A stretch of DNA of 64,000 nt from PGYT01 sp963675055 (GCA_963675055.2 CAXXJE010000004.1:620001-684000), one strand, 5' to 3'; shown: positions 1-9,466, counted from the first letter of the stretch. Made by a program: numbers and translations. Notes: a model not told the origin generated them from the letters alone.

Positions 1-387
1 AAGTTCAGTTTCCCTTATTCTGCTTTTATTTATTCTTACCTTCACAACTTCGAGCAGATCTTTAATATGGAAAGGTTTTGTCAGGTAGTCGTCGGCACCA
101 AGATTCATACCCTTCCTCAAGTCATCCATTTCTACTTTAGCAGTAAGAAATACAAAAGGTATAGTTTTAAACTTTTTACTTGTATTAATATCCTCAAGAA
201 TTTTGTAACCGTTGGTGTCGGGCAGCATTATATCACAAATTATTAAATCGGGATTTTCCTCCACGATCAATTCAATTCCCTCTTTGCCTGTGCCCGCTCC
301 AACTGCATGATAGCCGTGTGCACTTAAAATTTTTATTAGATTATCCCTTACGGAAGAATCATCTTCAATTATAACTATACTGTCCAT
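1..387 (-). CDS. Response regulator receiver domain (3' part beyond window edge)
   Basis: The minus strand from 387 encodes an open receiver domain that runs off the left edge (129 codons visible). The acidic pair E8-D9-D10 follows a hydrophobic first strand. The phospho-acceptor is Asp52 in ICDIMLP, the switch Thr is in FLTAK, and the conserved Lys is in LTKPF, so this receiver should be phosphorylatable. What follows (an output domain, or nothing as in CheY-like proteins) is outside the window. It starts 50 bp downstream of the end of the Na/Pi cotransporter gene, on the same strand. The cognate kinase is not visible here. Confidence 0.9.
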   Translation of the reverse strand, partial: MDSIVIIEDDSSVRDNLIKILSAHGYHAVGAGTGKEGIELIVEENPDLIICDIMLPDTNGYKILEDINTSKKFKTIPFVFLTAKVEMDDLRKGMNLGADDYLTKPFHIKDLLEVVKVRINKSRIRETEL

Positions 388-439
388 AATACTTCGCTTA
401 ATAGTGTGAGAACTAAATTATTTGGATTCCCCTAGTTCT

Positions 440-2239
440 TTATAGTGTATTTTCTTCAAAAAAATCGGAACTATCGCCGTCTTCCACATCCGGCACATAA
501 TCCAGTAATGTATCTGTCTTAATATACAATAATTCTGCAATAGTTATCAATCTTTCACAAATCCTTGCGACCAGCGCACTGTCATTGATAAGTGAAGTGG
601 CCATGCTGCTCGATATCTTTCTGTTTCTTATCAATTCATCAAGCCTGCCATTAACAAGTACATCATGCTGCCGTGCCTTGGCCTGCAGTTTCAACAGTTT
701 CGAATTTTGTTCTTTGATGTTTTCAACATTTTGTGTTCTGTAAATTTCTCTCATCACTTTTGCAATTTTCAACCTGAGTATATTATACTCATTTTTAATA
801 TCCGGATTATCGGATAAGCAGTAAGTTGAAATGTTATCCTGGATATTCCTTAAGTGCTTGATAATTTCTATCATATATCTGTTCGCAATTCTCACCTGGT
901 TGATTATAGATACATCCCCCTCACTTAATTGATACGATTGTATAAGTGTAGCATATTTAATGATCTTACTGTATATCAATTTAATTTTCCGGTAGTATAC
1001 ATCATCGATATCTATATGGATTATTTCGGTTGAGTTTTTTACAATCTCTTTAAGTTTTATATCGGATAAAATATCATCCCTGTGAATATTAATCCCGTGC
1101 GCTATAATCTCAAATGCATTATCAAACAGGTGCCTCGATTCCTTTATGAAAGCAGGAATGGCCGATTCAGGATATTTCAGTACAGCCTTCGACAGATACT
1201 TAGGTTTCGCAATATCGTCATCCTCCCCGGTCTTGATAACACTTTCCAAAATTCGAACAAGGAGCGGTATAAGCGGCAGCATAATTAATACACCTACGAT
1301 ATTAAACAGCGTGTGAAACATTGAAAGCTTGAATAAATAATCCCCCGAAGCAATACCGACAACCTCGGAAATTCGATCCACTATCCAGCGAAATTCACCA
1401 ATCAAAAGCATTGCCAGAATACCGGTTATCAGGTTAAATACCAGATGTGCACCGGCCAGCCTTCTGCCGCCAATACCTGAACTGATGGAACCGATGATTG
1501 CGGTTACAGTAGTGCCGATATTTGCACCAATTGCCATTGCAAGGCTATTTTCATAGGTAATCTGCCCGGTTGAAAGAGCTGCAAGTATTAATGCCAGTGA
1601 AGCATGACTTGACTGCATTAGTACAGTTGCCGTAATTCCAATCAGAGTAAAGAATAGAAGTCCCCAAAATCCTGTCATTGAAAATTGCTTAAGATCAAAA
1701 TTCTGCTGATAAGCCTCGAAACCTGTTTTCATATAATGGATACCCAGGAAAAGAAATCCTATACCTGCCAGGACATACCCCGCCCCTTTTATCTTAGTAT
1801 TAGATTGAAGAACCAGAATTACGCCAAACACAATCAGTGGCAAAGCAAAAGAAGATATGTTTAACTTCAATCCGAAGAATGATATTAGCCATGCACCGCT
1901 CGTAGTACCGATATTAGCACCGAAGATTATTCCAATTCCGGAGGCAAGATCAATTATTCCTGCACCTATGAAAGAAATACTCATCAGTGCTACAAGTGAG
2001 CTGGCTTGTAATACTGATGTAGAAACTATTCCGAATGATATACTTTTGAAGATGTTGTCGGTCGACTTCCGGAGCATATTCTCAAGAGGTCCGCCGCTGA
2101 ACTTCTTAAATCCATCCTGCAGGAATATCATCCCGAATAATACAATTGCAACTCCGGCTGCAATTTCCTGAATCCGGGGAACGGTATAAAATACTGTACA
2201 TAACAGTAATAGGAGTAAAACAAATACTGCTTTCTTCAA
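440..2239 (-). CDS. Na/Pi cotransporter family protein with C-terminal PhoU-like domain
   Basis: A 599-residue inner-membrane protein. The first ~340 residues are strongly hydrophobic and contain the two family repeats with glutamine-serine signatures: QASS at about residue 78 and QSSH at about 209, each within a G-x-T-x-x-x-Q-S-S context. About 240 hydrophilic, helical residues follow and resemble PhoU, a regulatory domain common in bacterial NptA/YjbB-type proteins. The likely role is sodium-dependent phosphate transport or export. Length fits the long, PhoU-fused subgroup. No pho regulatory genes are nearby, so the substrate rests on family membership only. Confidence 0.85.
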   Translation of the reverse strand: MKKAVFVLLLLLLCTVFYTVPRIQEIAAGVAIVLFGMIFLQDGFKKFSGGPLENMLRKSTDNIFKSISFGIVSTSVLQASSLVALMSISFIGAGIIDLASGIGIIFGANIGTTSGAWLISFFGLKLNISSFALPLIVFGVILVLQSNTKIKGAGYVLAGIGFLFLGIHYMKTGFEAYQQNFDLKQFSMTGFWGLLFFTLIGITATVLMQSSHASLALILAALSTGQITYENSLAMAIGANIGTTVTAIIGSISSGIGGRRLAGAHLVFNLITGILAMLLIGEFRWIVDRISEVVGIASGDYLFKLSMFHTLFNIVGVLIMLPLIPLLVRILESVIKTGEDDDIAKPKYLSKAVLKYPESAIPAFIKESRHLFDNAFEIIAHGINIHRDDILSDIKLKEIVKNSTEIIHIDIDDVYYRKIKLIYSKIIKYATLIQSYQLSEGDVSIINQVRIANRYMIEIIKHLRNIQDNISTYCLSDNPDIKNEYNILRLKIAKVMREIYRTQNVENIKEQNSKLLKLQAKARQHDVLVNGRLDELIRNRKISSSMATSLINDSALVARICERLITIAELLYIKTDTLLDYVPDVEDGDSSDFFEENTL

Positions 2240-2364
2240 ATTAATTAATCCGAAATATTTAGATATAGATTTGCATATGAGTAAAATCAGGCTGTTCTAT
2301 CAGTTGCATCCCTTTATAACAAGTATTCACATTCTTGCAGGGAACTTATATGGATCAAACTGAT

Positions 2365-3432
2365 TCAGAACCATTTTTTTATTTTCATGTAGATAAACAT
2401 TGATACCCCAAGTACAACCATAACAGCCATAATTAATGGATAACCATATTCATATTTTAATTCAGGCATATTTTCGAAATTCATACCATATATGCCTGCG
2501 ATAAATGTAAGCGGAATAAATATCGTAGCTATAATAGTAAGCACTTTCATCACCTGATTGATGTTATTATTGATGTTGGAATTGTTCAAGTCAATCAAGG
2601 ACTTTATCATATCCGTATAACTAAAATAGTATTCCACAAGTTGATTCAGATGATCCTTAAGGTCATTAAAGTACACAAGGTTTTCTTCGTGAATTAAATC
2701 TGATTCCTCTTTGATTAGTATAGAAATAGCTTCTTTTAACGGGAGCAGAAATTTACGGAAACCCGTTAATTCGTTCTGGATATTATGTATATCCTCTATT
2801 CTATTAGTATAAACTCCCGCAAGCAGTTCATCTTCAAGATCAAGAATACGATTTTGGATATCATCGAACATTAAATAATATGTATCTATATAAGCATCAA
2901 GTAACACATAAAACAAATAATCGGCATCCTTTACTCTCGCTTTACCTTTTGCCTGCTTAATCCTCTCTATCTTAGGATCAAGCAAAGAATGAGGTGACTC
3001 ATGTAAGTCAATAACTGTACCCGCTTTTAAGATAATGCATATGCTATTTGAATCCGATAATTTATCATTTGAACCGGAGACATATGATTTCAATATTACA
3101 GCAATATAATCATCCCCTTCTTCATACTTCGGTAAATGATATGTATTAACAACATCCTCTAAAAGCATGGGATGGATATTAAAATACTCTGCCAGTTCCT
3201 TTATCTTCTTAATGTTTTTGAATCCCGAAAATTCAATCCAGTTAACTTTATAACCTTCACCCGGTTGAAGTTGTTCAGATTCACCGAGAGTATCTTCGGT
3301 AAACCTTTCCGGATCATATCTTCTCTGAACCAGGTTAAATCCTTCATAAGAACTGTCGCCGATATAAGATATCTCACCCGGCGGACGCCCAACTTTTTCG
3401 TTTTTATTTTTAACTTTTCTTTTATTTTTCAT
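2365..3432 (-). CDS. corA: CorA-type magnesium/cobalt transporter
   Basis: 355 residues from the ATG at 3432. The reading frame stays open upstream to 3546, but the extra 38 residues lie inside the upstream mscS gene and look non-native. The chosen ATG overlaps the mscS stop by 11 bp, a usual translational-coupling arrangement. The long N-terminal cytosolic part (to about residue 290) is followed by two C-terminal transmembrane helices. The first ends in the invariant Y-G-M-N selectivity motif (IYGMNFENMPEL), and the protein ends with the usual short basic tail (KIKKWF). Role: Mg2+ (or Co2+/Ni2+) uptake as a pentameric channel. No Mg-sensing leader is possible in front of it because it is internal to an operon. 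Confidence 0.93.
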   Translation of the reverse strand: MKNKRKVKNKNEKVGRPPGEISYIGDSSYEGFNLVQRRYDPERFTEDTLGESEQLQPGEGYKVNWIEFSGFKNIKKIKELAEYFNIHPMLLEDVVNTYHLPKYEEGDDYIAVILKSYVSGSNDKLSDSNSICIILKAGTVIDLHESPHSLLDPKIERIKQAKGKARVKDADYLFYVLLDAYIDTYYLMFDDIQNRILDLEDELLAGVYTNRIEDIHNIQNELTGFRKFLLPLKEAISILIKEESDLIHEENLVYFNDLKDHLNQLVEYYFSYTDMIKSLIDLNNSNINNNINQVMKVLTIIATIFIPLTFIAGIYGMNFENMPELKYEYGYPLIMAVMVVLGVSMFIYMKIKKWF

Positions 3433-4300
3433 CAGTAGCAGTATCCTTTTCCTTGTAAACAATTGTTCTGTATGGAAATGGTATTTCAATTCCTGCCTTA
3501 TCAAAATGTTTCTTAACACTATAAAACAAATCACATTTAAGAACAAAACCTTCCATTGAATTACTAGACCATAAATATGCTCTCATATTTATTGATGATT
3601 CACCGTATCCCATGATTCGTACAATCACAGCCGGAACGCTATTTGCTATTTCTTCATCAGTACGATTATCAATTATAAATTTATGTTTTAGTGCTTCTTC
3701 CTGAACAATCTTAATAGCTTTATCCATATCCGAGTCGTAACTGATACCGAATTCAAAATGATTACATATTTTCGGATCGGCAATAGTCGAGTTCAGAATA
3801 GTTTCTTCGCTGATTATTGAATTGGGGATTATAAGCCTTCTATTTTCAAAATTCCTGATAACAGTATGTCTCAGAGTAATATCCTCAATAGCACCGCTGT
3901 CTTCCTTGATCCTGATTATATCACCAACCCTAAACGGTTTGAAGATTATAATAAAAATACCGCTGATAATATTCGAGAAAGCCTGCTGAGAAGCGAGTCC
4001 GAGTATCGCAGCAAATATACCGGCACTTGCAAGGAGTGTTATTCCTATATCCCTGAGAACAGGAATAGAATAAAATATAACTATCGCAGCAACAATGACT
4101 ACTATAAAGTTTACCGCATTTTTGAGGAACTGATAATTTGTTTCATCAACATTAAGAAATTTGCTTGAAGTGCGTAAGAACTTTGCGAGTACAATCTTCA
4201 GCAGTTTCGAGATCAGTACTGCAAGAATTAATACTATTATTATAAAAAGCATATGATTGAAAACCGGATCACTGAATAGTCTTTGAATAGTCTGAAACAT
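3422..4300 (-). CDS. Small-conductance mechanosensitive channel, MscS family
   Basis: 292 residues. Three hydrophobic segments lie at about 17-35, 60-80 and 85-125, the last being the glycine/alanine-rich pore helix (LLASAGIFAAILGLASQQ). The beta domain follows, with FKPFRVGDIIRI and the IIPNSII signature, then the C-terminal vestibule domain ending in EIPFPYRTIV. It should release osmolytes during hypo-osmotic shock. It is first in a two-gene unit with corA. A second MscS paralogue is at 46951-47760. Confidence 0.92.
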   Translation of the reverse strand: MFQTIQRLFSDPVFNHMLFIIIVLILAVLISKLLKIVLAKFLRTSSKFLNVDETNYQFLKNAVNFIVVIVAAIVIFYSIPVLRDIGITLLASAGIFAAILGLASQQAFSNIISGIFIIIFKPFRVGDIIRIKEDSGAIEDITLRHTVIRNFENRRLIIPNSIISEETILNSTIADPKICNHFEFGISYDSDMDKAIKIVQEEALKHKFIIDNRTDEEIANSVPAVIVRIMGYGESSINMRAYLWSSNSMEGFVLKCDLFYSVKKHFDKAGIEIPFPYRTIVYKEKDTATDEK

Positions 4301-4394
4301 AAATACATCCTGGATTTACTTTTGCCAATTATAATACAGTTTGTAAGTAAATAAAATAATAAAAATATTTATAGCTAGTTACCAAAAACTGCGA

Positions 4395-4613
4395 TTACAT
4401 ATACAACACTGGACAGGGTAATAATGAATGCAGAATATTTCTCACTGCTATCATCTGGCTCTTGGTAGCTATTAACATTATCACTATTTTGGCACAAGAT
4501 TCACCGGAATAGCATTCTTCTATTTTAGTGCCGCAAATTGAGCATTGACCATGTCCATGAACACATGGCATTCCGGAATGTTGAAGACAAACAGGACACC
4601 TGATTTCTTTCAT
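4395..4613 (-). CDS. Small zinc-ribbon-like protein of unknown function
   Basis: 72 residues from the ATG at 4613, which has an AAGAAAGG Shine-Dalgarno-like stretch just upstream; a GTG at 4619 is the alternative start. The N-terminal half has paired cysteines: C-P-V-C near the start and C-S-I-C-G about 20 residues later, with extra His and Cys residues between and after them, as in a zinc ribbon. The second half is hydrophobic without clear family features. I do not recognise a function. It stands alone between mscS and the IS256 element. Confidence 0.55.
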   Translation of the reverse strand: MKEIRCPVCLQHSGMPCVHGHGQCSICGTKIEECYSGESCAKIVIMLIATKSQMIAVRNILHSLLPCPVLYM

Positions 4614-4801
4614 AGTCACCTTTCTTAATTTTACCAGCGGTTGCTAACTAAAAGTATATTACTGCTTAGTTTTTAAATAGGCAATATTATCCACGCACTA
4701 ATTGTAAGTTAATTATCAAAAGAATAGATTTGTCTTTAATATTAGTTAATTCTCTGGAATGAAAAGATATATATTCAATCCTAGTTGAAATAAAAAAAGA
4801 A

Positions 4802-4860
4802 GAGGCTCCCATAAAATTTGTAATTTGAAATAGCAGTAACAAAAAACAAAAAGGAGCCTC
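4802..4860 (+). promoter_or_regulatory. Inverted repeat covering the transposase ribosome-binding site
   Basis: GAGGCTCC at 4802-4809 (part of the left terminal repeat) is perfectly complementary to GGAGCCTC at 4853-4860. The latter contains the transposase Shine-Dalgarno GGAG, six bases before the ATG at 4863. A transcript entering from outside the IS could fold the terminal repeat onto the ribosome site; a transcript starting inside it could not. The stem is 8 bp with a 43-nt loop. Whether it forms is inference; the second copy might instead be an extra transposase-binding site. Confidence 0.5.
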
Positions 4861-4862
4861 AA

Positions 4863-6086
4863 ATGCAAGATAGCAAAATCGAAAAGAAAAACCTTGAATG
4901 GTTATTAGATCAACCACAAGATATTCAGTACGAGATGTTTAAGAACTTTGTAGATATAGCCAGATTACACTACAACCAGCTTATGGAAGAAGAACTCCGA
5001 GAAAAAGCAGGAGAAAAGCACAGCCGTTCGAGCAATTACTCCCGTTGGAGTAGCAATCCCGGCAGTATCCGTGTAGGTTCTGAAAAAGTAAAAGTAGAAG
5101 TCCCCCGTTTGTTTAACAAGTTAACCGGGAAAGCGGAAACACCGGAATATTATGAAAAGCTTCATAGTATGGAAATGCCAGGCGAGGAAGTACTGAAGAA
5201 GATAATACTCGGTTTAAGCCAGCATGATTATGAAAAAGTAACTCGAAGTATAACCGATAGTTTCGGGATGAGCCAATCAAGTATCAGCCGGCGTTTTATA
5301 GAAGAAAGCAGCAAAGCGTTGGAAGAATTTGAGAAGCGGGACTTGAGCAACTACGAGTTCCTGGCAATAGTAATAGATGGCAAATACTTGTCAAGGGATA
5401 ATGTTGTAATAGCCCTGGGAGTCACAAGCATGGGAGTAAAAGTACCGTTGGGTTTCGTACAAACTACTACTGAAAACAGTACTGCGGTTAAAGGCTTACT
5501 CCAAGGTCTAATTGAAAGAGGTTTTAGTTTTACAGGTGGCTTGCTTGCCCTCCTTGATGGCTCTAAAGGTTTACGTAAAGCAGTAGATGAAGTATTCGGC
5601 GAGTTTGTGGTTGTTCAGCGTTGCCAATGGCATAAGCGGGAAAATGTTATCAGTTACTTAAGTGAAAAAGAGAAACCGGTATTTAAGGGTAAACTTCAGC
5701 GGGCATATAGTGAGCCGCTTTATGAAGAAGCGAAAATTAGACTATTTGAGATCCGGGATGAATTGAAAAAAATAAACCGCAGCGCTGCCAATTCTTTGGA
5801 AGAGGGACTGGAAGAAACTCTGACAATGCACAGGCTGGGGCTTGTTGAAGAGTTGGGACGTTCGTTTACAACCACGAATATGATAGAGAGCATGAACTCC
5901 CTACTGGCAAAACATTTAAGGAATGTAAAAAACTGGGTAAACTCAGATATGAAGTCAAGGTGGGTTGCATCAGCATTGCTGGAAATAGAAATCAGGCTTC
6001 GCAGAGTTAACAATTATAATAAACTATATTTATTAAAATCAGCTATTATGGCAGAGTTAAACTTGGAACAACAGAAGGTAGCTTAA
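4863..6086 (+). CDS. IS256-family (mutator-type) transposase
   Basis: 407 residues, full length for the family (about 400). The DDE triad can be placed: first Asp in AIVIDGKYL, second Asp in LLALLDGSKGL, Glu in TTNMIESMNSLL near the C-terminus. The IS256 hallmark C-x2-H (QRCQWHKREN) lies between the second Asp and the Glu. No frameshift or internal stop is seen, so the copy is probably functional. Translation should start at 4863 behind AAGGAG. That site is embedded in an inverted repeat shared with the left IS end. Confidence 0.95.
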   Translation: MQDSKIEKKNLEWLLDQPQDIQYEMFKNFVDIARLHYNQLMEEELREKAGEKHSRSSNYSRWSSNPGSIRVGSEKVKVEVPRLFNKLTGKAETPEYYEKLHSMEMPGEEVLKKIILGLSQHDYEKVTRSITDSFGMSQSSISRRFIEESSKALEEFEKRDLSNYEFLAIVIDGKYLSRDNVVIALGVTSMGVKVPLGFVQTTTENSTAVKGLLQGLIERGFSFTGGLLALLDGSKGLRKAVDEVFGEFVVVQRCQWHKRENVISYLSEKEKPVFKGKLQRAYSEPLYEEAKIRLFEIRDELKKINRSAANSLEEGLEETLTMHRLGLVEELGRSFTTTNMIESMNSLLAKHLRNVKNWVNSDMKSRWVASALLEIEIRLRRVNNYNKLYLLKSAIMAELNLEQQKVA

Positions 6087-6123
6087 AAAATGGGAGCCTC
6101 AAATTTCAACTAAGTTTGACTTT

Positions 6124-6372
6124 ATGCCAATGAAAAATATAATAAGAAATGTTTTAATAATTGTATCCTATCCCCTGATATTATTAATCAAAGGATACCA
6201 GATTTTTATATCACCGATACTACCTTCATCGTGCAGATATCAGCCAACATGTTCACATTACACAGTAGAAGCGTTAAAAAAATACGGATTGCTAAAAGGA
6301 GGATGGCTGGGAATTAAAAGGATATCAAGATGCCACCCATGGGGCGGCAGCGGATACGATCCTGTTCCCTAA
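6124..6372 (+). CDS. yidD: Membrane protein insertion efficiency factor YidD
   Basis: 82 residues with the complete family pattern: an amphipathic/hydrophobic start, the core GYQIFISPILPSSCRYQPTC with its cysteines, SHYTVEALKKYG, and the end CHPWGGSGYDPVP. YidD assists YidC in membrane-protein insertion at the inner face of the cytoplasmic membrane. Two ATGs are possible (6124 and 6130); neither has a convincing Shine-Dalgarno. The usual rpmH-rnpA-yidC neighbours are absent. The right end of the IS256 element lies 12 bp upstream, so the native promoter has been displaced and expression may depend on read-through from the transposase. Confidence 0.93.
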   Translation: MPMKNIIRNVLIIVSYPLILLIKGYQIFISPILPSSCRYQPTCSHYTVEALKKYGLLKGGWLGIKRISRCHPWGGSGYDPVP

Positions 6373-6406
6373 CCCGGATATTTGTCTCTGACTAAGTTTC
6401 GTAAGA

Positions 6407-8737
6407 CTATTTTTTCTTCTTCCCTTTTTTCGTTGCGGTCTCTTCAGCAAGTTTTACACATTCTTCATATGTCAGTTCTTTCGGCTCTTTATCCTTCGGG
6501 AGTCTAACATTTAATTTGCCTGCTTTCAAATACGGTCCCCATCTTCCGTTAAGAATCTGGAAGTCCTCATTCTCATCAAAGGTTTTAATCAGTTTCTCGG
6601 CATCCTTTTTACGTTTCTCGTCAATTACAACAATAGCTTCATCAATTGTTATTGTATGCGGATCATAAAGCTTACCAAGAGAATAGAACTTACTTTTATG
6701 TCTAACATACGGCCCGAATCTACCGATAGCGGCAACAACATCCTCATCCTCATACTGTCCGACGGTTCTGGGCAGTTTGAAGAGTTCAAGAGCTTCTTCC
6801 AGAGTAATAGATTCAAGCTTTTGAGTATTCCTTAATCCGGCGTAATCAGGTTTAGCTTCTTCAACATTTAAGTCGGTTAACTGAGCCACAGGACCGAATC
6901 TTGCCATTCGGACGGAAACCTGCTTACCCGTCTTCGGATCTTTACCCAGAATTCTTTCACCTGAAACTCTTTCGCTGTGTTCAATTGTGTGTTCAACTTT
7001 TTCATGAAATGGATTGTAGAACTCACCTAGCATACTATGCCAGTCCATTTTCCCTTTAGCAATTTCATCCAATTCCTCTTCCACATTTGCAGTGAATTTG
7101 AAATCCATTATATTCGGGAAATGCTCTAAAAGGAAATCATTTACAAGCATAGCAATATCAGCCGGATACAACTTACCCTTATCGGCGCCGGTTGTCTCAG
7201 TTTTCACTTCTTTGGCAATCTTCTTCTTAGTATCCAGCTGCAGTACATTATAATCTCGTTCAACGCCGGCTCTCTCATCCTTAAGTACATAGCCTCTTTT
7301 TTGAATTGTACTTATTGTGGGTGCGTAAGTAGACGGCCGACCGATTCCAAGTTCTTCTAATTTCTTAACAAGGCTTGCTTCCGTATATCTTGCTGGTGGT
7401 CTGGTATATCTTTCCATTGCAGTAATGTTATCTAATTTCAGATCCTGCCCTTTTGCAAGTGGCGGGAGAAGTCCGGAGCTAATACCGTTAGTATTTCCAT
7501 TATCATCATCCGTGGACTCAAGGTAAACCTTAAGAAAACCATCGAACTTGATTATTTCACCTTTAGCAACGAAAGTTTCTGATGAATTCGACAAAGTAAT
7601 TTTTGCCGTAGTGCGTTCTAGCTCGGCATCAGCCATCTGGGAAGCAATTGCACGCTTCCAAATCAAATCGTAAAGCACTTTCTCATCTCGTCCGCCATCT
7701 GCACTGGCATTCTCAAAGTAAGACGGACGAATGGCTTCGTGTGCTTCCTGTGCAGAATTAGACTTGGTTTTATATTGCCTTGTATGCGAATACTTTTTAC
7801 CGAAACTATCCTCGATAATACTTTTTGAATTTTCGAGGGCAAATTCGGAAAGGTTAACAGAATCGGTTCTCATATAGGTTATCTTACCGGCTTCATAAAG
7901 CTTTTGAGCTATTAGCATTGTTCTGGAAACCGAAAATCCCAGCTTCCTGCTGGCTTCCTGTTGTAGAGTTGATGTTGTAAAAGGTGCCGCAGGCGTTTTC
8001 TTAGCGTCTTTCTTTTCCAGAGTGTCAATTGTGAAATCAGCTTCCCTGCACTTTTCCAGAAATTCATTTGCTTCTTTCTCAGTTTTGAATTTCTTCGATA
8101 GTTCTGCTTTGAAAATAACATCTTTACCATTATCATCTTTGGCTAAGAATTCCCCAACTACACGGTATTGAGATTCAGGAGTGAAAGCATCAATATCTCT
8201 TTCTCTTTCAACAATAAGTCGCACGGCGACAGATTGAACTCGTCCTGCTGAGAGCTGTGTTTTAATTTTCCGCCACAATACCGGAGACAATTCGAATCCA
8301 ACAAGCCTGTCGAGAATACGCCTTGCCTGCTGCGCAAAGACCAGGTTCTCCTCAATCGATCTTGGATTTTCAACAGCTTTAGTAATTGCATTCTTCGTAA
8401 TTTCATTAAAGACGATTCTTTTAACATCTTTCTTACTAAGCTTCAGTTCATCAAATAAATGCCAGGATATGGCTTCTCCTTCGCGGTCCTCGTCGGTTGC
8501 AAGCCAGATTATATCAGAATCTTTAACCAGTTTTTTAAGATCTCTTACTACACTTTTTTTATCGTCAGGAACTATATAGTTCGGCTTAAAATTATTCTCT
8601 ATCTCAATGCCGGTATTTTTCTTTTCAAGATCTCTTATATGACCGTAGCATGAAACAACTTTAAAATCCTTACCTAAAAATCCTTCAATCGTTTTTGCTT
8701 TCGCGGGTGACTCAACTATAACAAGGTTTTTACTCAT
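6407..8737 (-). CDS. topA: DNA topoisomerase I
   Basis: 776 residues, type IA. The N-terminal Toprim domain has VIVESPAKAKTIE (Glu9) and the acidic cluster DEDRE at 82-86. The active-site Tyr288 is in the motif ITYMRTDS. The central domain carries PFTTSTLQQEA. After about residue 590 there are three C-terminal topoisomerase repeats with the RFGPYV/RWGPYL signature, then a lysine-rich tail (KKGKKKK). No tetracysteine zinc fingers are present, unlike the E. coli enzyme; this is a common variant outside Proteobacteria. It relaxes negative supercoils. Convergent with yidD, with 34 bp between stops. Confidence 0.97.
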   Translation of the reverse strand: MSKNLVIVESPAKAKTIEGFLGKDFKVVSCYGHIRDLEKKNTGIEIENNFKPNYIVPDDKKSVVRDLKKLVKDSDIIWLATDEDREGEAISWHLFDELKLSKKDVKRIVFNEITKNAITKAVENPRSIEENLVFAQQARRILDRLVGFELSPVLWRKIKTQLSAGRVQSVAVRLIVERERDIDAFTPESQYRVVGEFLAKDDNGKDVIFKAELSKKFKTEKEANEFLEKCREADFTIDTLEKKDAKKTPAAPFTTSTLQQEASRKLGFSVSRTMLIAQKLYEAGKITYMRTDSVNLSEFALENSKSIIEDSFGKKYSHTRQYKTKSNSAQEAHEAIRPSYFENASADGGRDEKVLYDLIWKRAIASQMADAELERTTAKITLSNSSETFVAKGEIIKFDGFLKVYLESTDDDNGNTNGISSGLLPPLAKGQDLKLDNITAMERYTRPPARYTEASLVKKLEELGIGRPSTYAPTISTIQKRGYVLKDERAGVERDYNVLQLDTKKKIAKEVKTETTGADKGKLYPADIAMLVNDFLLEHFPNIMDFKFTANVEEELDEIAKGKMDWHSMLGEFYNPFHEKVEHTIEHSERVSGERILGKDPKTGKQVSVRMARFGPVAQLTDLNVEEAKPDYAGLRNTQKLESITLEEALELFKLPRTVGQYEDEDVVAAIGRFGPYVRHKSKFYSLGKLYDPHTITIDEAIVVIDEKRKKDAEKLIKTFDENEDFQILNGRWGPYLKAGKLNVRLPKDKEPKELTYEECVKLAEETATKKGKKKK

Positions 8738-8924
8738 AACTTCAGTTCGTTTATTTTAATTTTTCAAAAAGCAAATAAAACCAAAAAATAGTGCAATTCC
8801 AAAATCGCATAAATTTATTCTATGCTTTCGGGCTATTTTTTTTAACATATTATCCCCTGTTTCAAATCTTTTTCAACAATAATTGCTATAATTAAACAAA
8901 CAATTTTTTTTTATGGAGAACTCA

Positions 8925-9452
8925 ATGGATAAAGAAACACTCGGGAAAGATATTTACGACACTTCGCATATTACCGGAGAATTTTTACTCAGATCGGGAC
9001 AAACTTCAAATGAATATTTTGACAAATATCTGTTTGAATCGAATCCCATACTACTGGATGCTATTGCTGAGCATATGAAAGATTTAATTCCAGAGCATAC
9101 AGAAATTCTTGCCGGATTGGAAATGGGTGGTATTCCAGTTTCATCAACATTGTCGTTAAAAACAGGATTACACTCGATATTTGTACGAAAGGAAGCAAAA
9201 GAATATGGGACTTGTAAACTTGCGGAAGGCAGTGACTTTATAGATAAAAAAGTAACTGTTATTGAAGATGTTGTAACTACCGGCGGACAAATAATCAAAA
9301 GCACGAATCAGTTAAGAGAACTTGGCGCAATAGTTGAAAACGTTATGTGTGTTATCGTACGTGACCCAAAAGCTTTCGAAAACCTTGGAAATGCCGGTCT
9401 GAAATTAATACCCCTGTTCTCCATGGAAGAACTTAAAGACCTGGTGAAATAA
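8925..9452 (+). CDS. pyrE: Orotate phosphoribosyltransferase family protein
   Basis: 175 residues from the ATG at 8925, chosen because GGAG (8915-8918) is six bases upstream. An in-frame ATG at 8913 would add four residues but has only a T-run before it. The PRPP-binding loop is VIEDVVTTGGQI, the family signature. GLEMGGIPVSS and VRKEAKEYGT are also typical of OPRT (PyrE), which joins orotate to PRPP in UMP synthesis. It is a monocistronic gene, divergent from topA and convergent with hppA. No other pyr genes are visible, so a paralogous PRTase role cannot be excluded. Confidence 0.85.
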   Translation: MDKETLGKDIYDTSHITGEFLLRSGQTSNEYFDKYLFESNPILLDAIAEHMKDLIPEHTEILAGLEMGGIPVSSTLSLKTGLHSIFVRKEAKEYGTCKLAEGSDFIDKKVTVIEDVVTTGGQIIKSTNQLRELGAIVENVMCVIVRDPKAFENLGNAGLKLIPLFSMEELKDLVK

Positions 9453-9466
9453 AATATTATTTTTGG

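Larger units (their letters stand above)
4782..6112 (+). mobile_element. IS256-family insertion sequence (complete)
   Basis: One full-length transposase gene lies between imperfect terminal inverted repeats. The left end has TAGTTGAAAT (4782-4791) then GAGGCTCCCAT (4802-4812). The right end, read on the minus strand, has TAGTTGAAAT (6112-6103) then GAGGCTCCCAT (6100-6090). The two blocks are separated by 10 bases on the left but only 2 on the right, so the ends are not perfectly matched. I cannot see a clean 8-9 bp target duplication in the flanks, so the true tips may differ by a few bases or the duplication has decayed. The element lies between a small zinc-ribbon gene and yidD, whose start is 12 bp beyond the right end. 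Confidence 0.85.

Noticed and set aside
409..439. AGAACTA/TAGTTCT inverted repeat after the Na/Pi cotransporter gene
   Set aside because: Only 7 bp, 17-nt loop, no T run; not convincing as a terminator.
4771..6130. Search for an 8-9 bp target duplication around the IS256 element
   Set aside because: Flanks (ending TTCAATCC on the left, beginning AGTTTGAC on the right) do not match for any nearby choice of ends.
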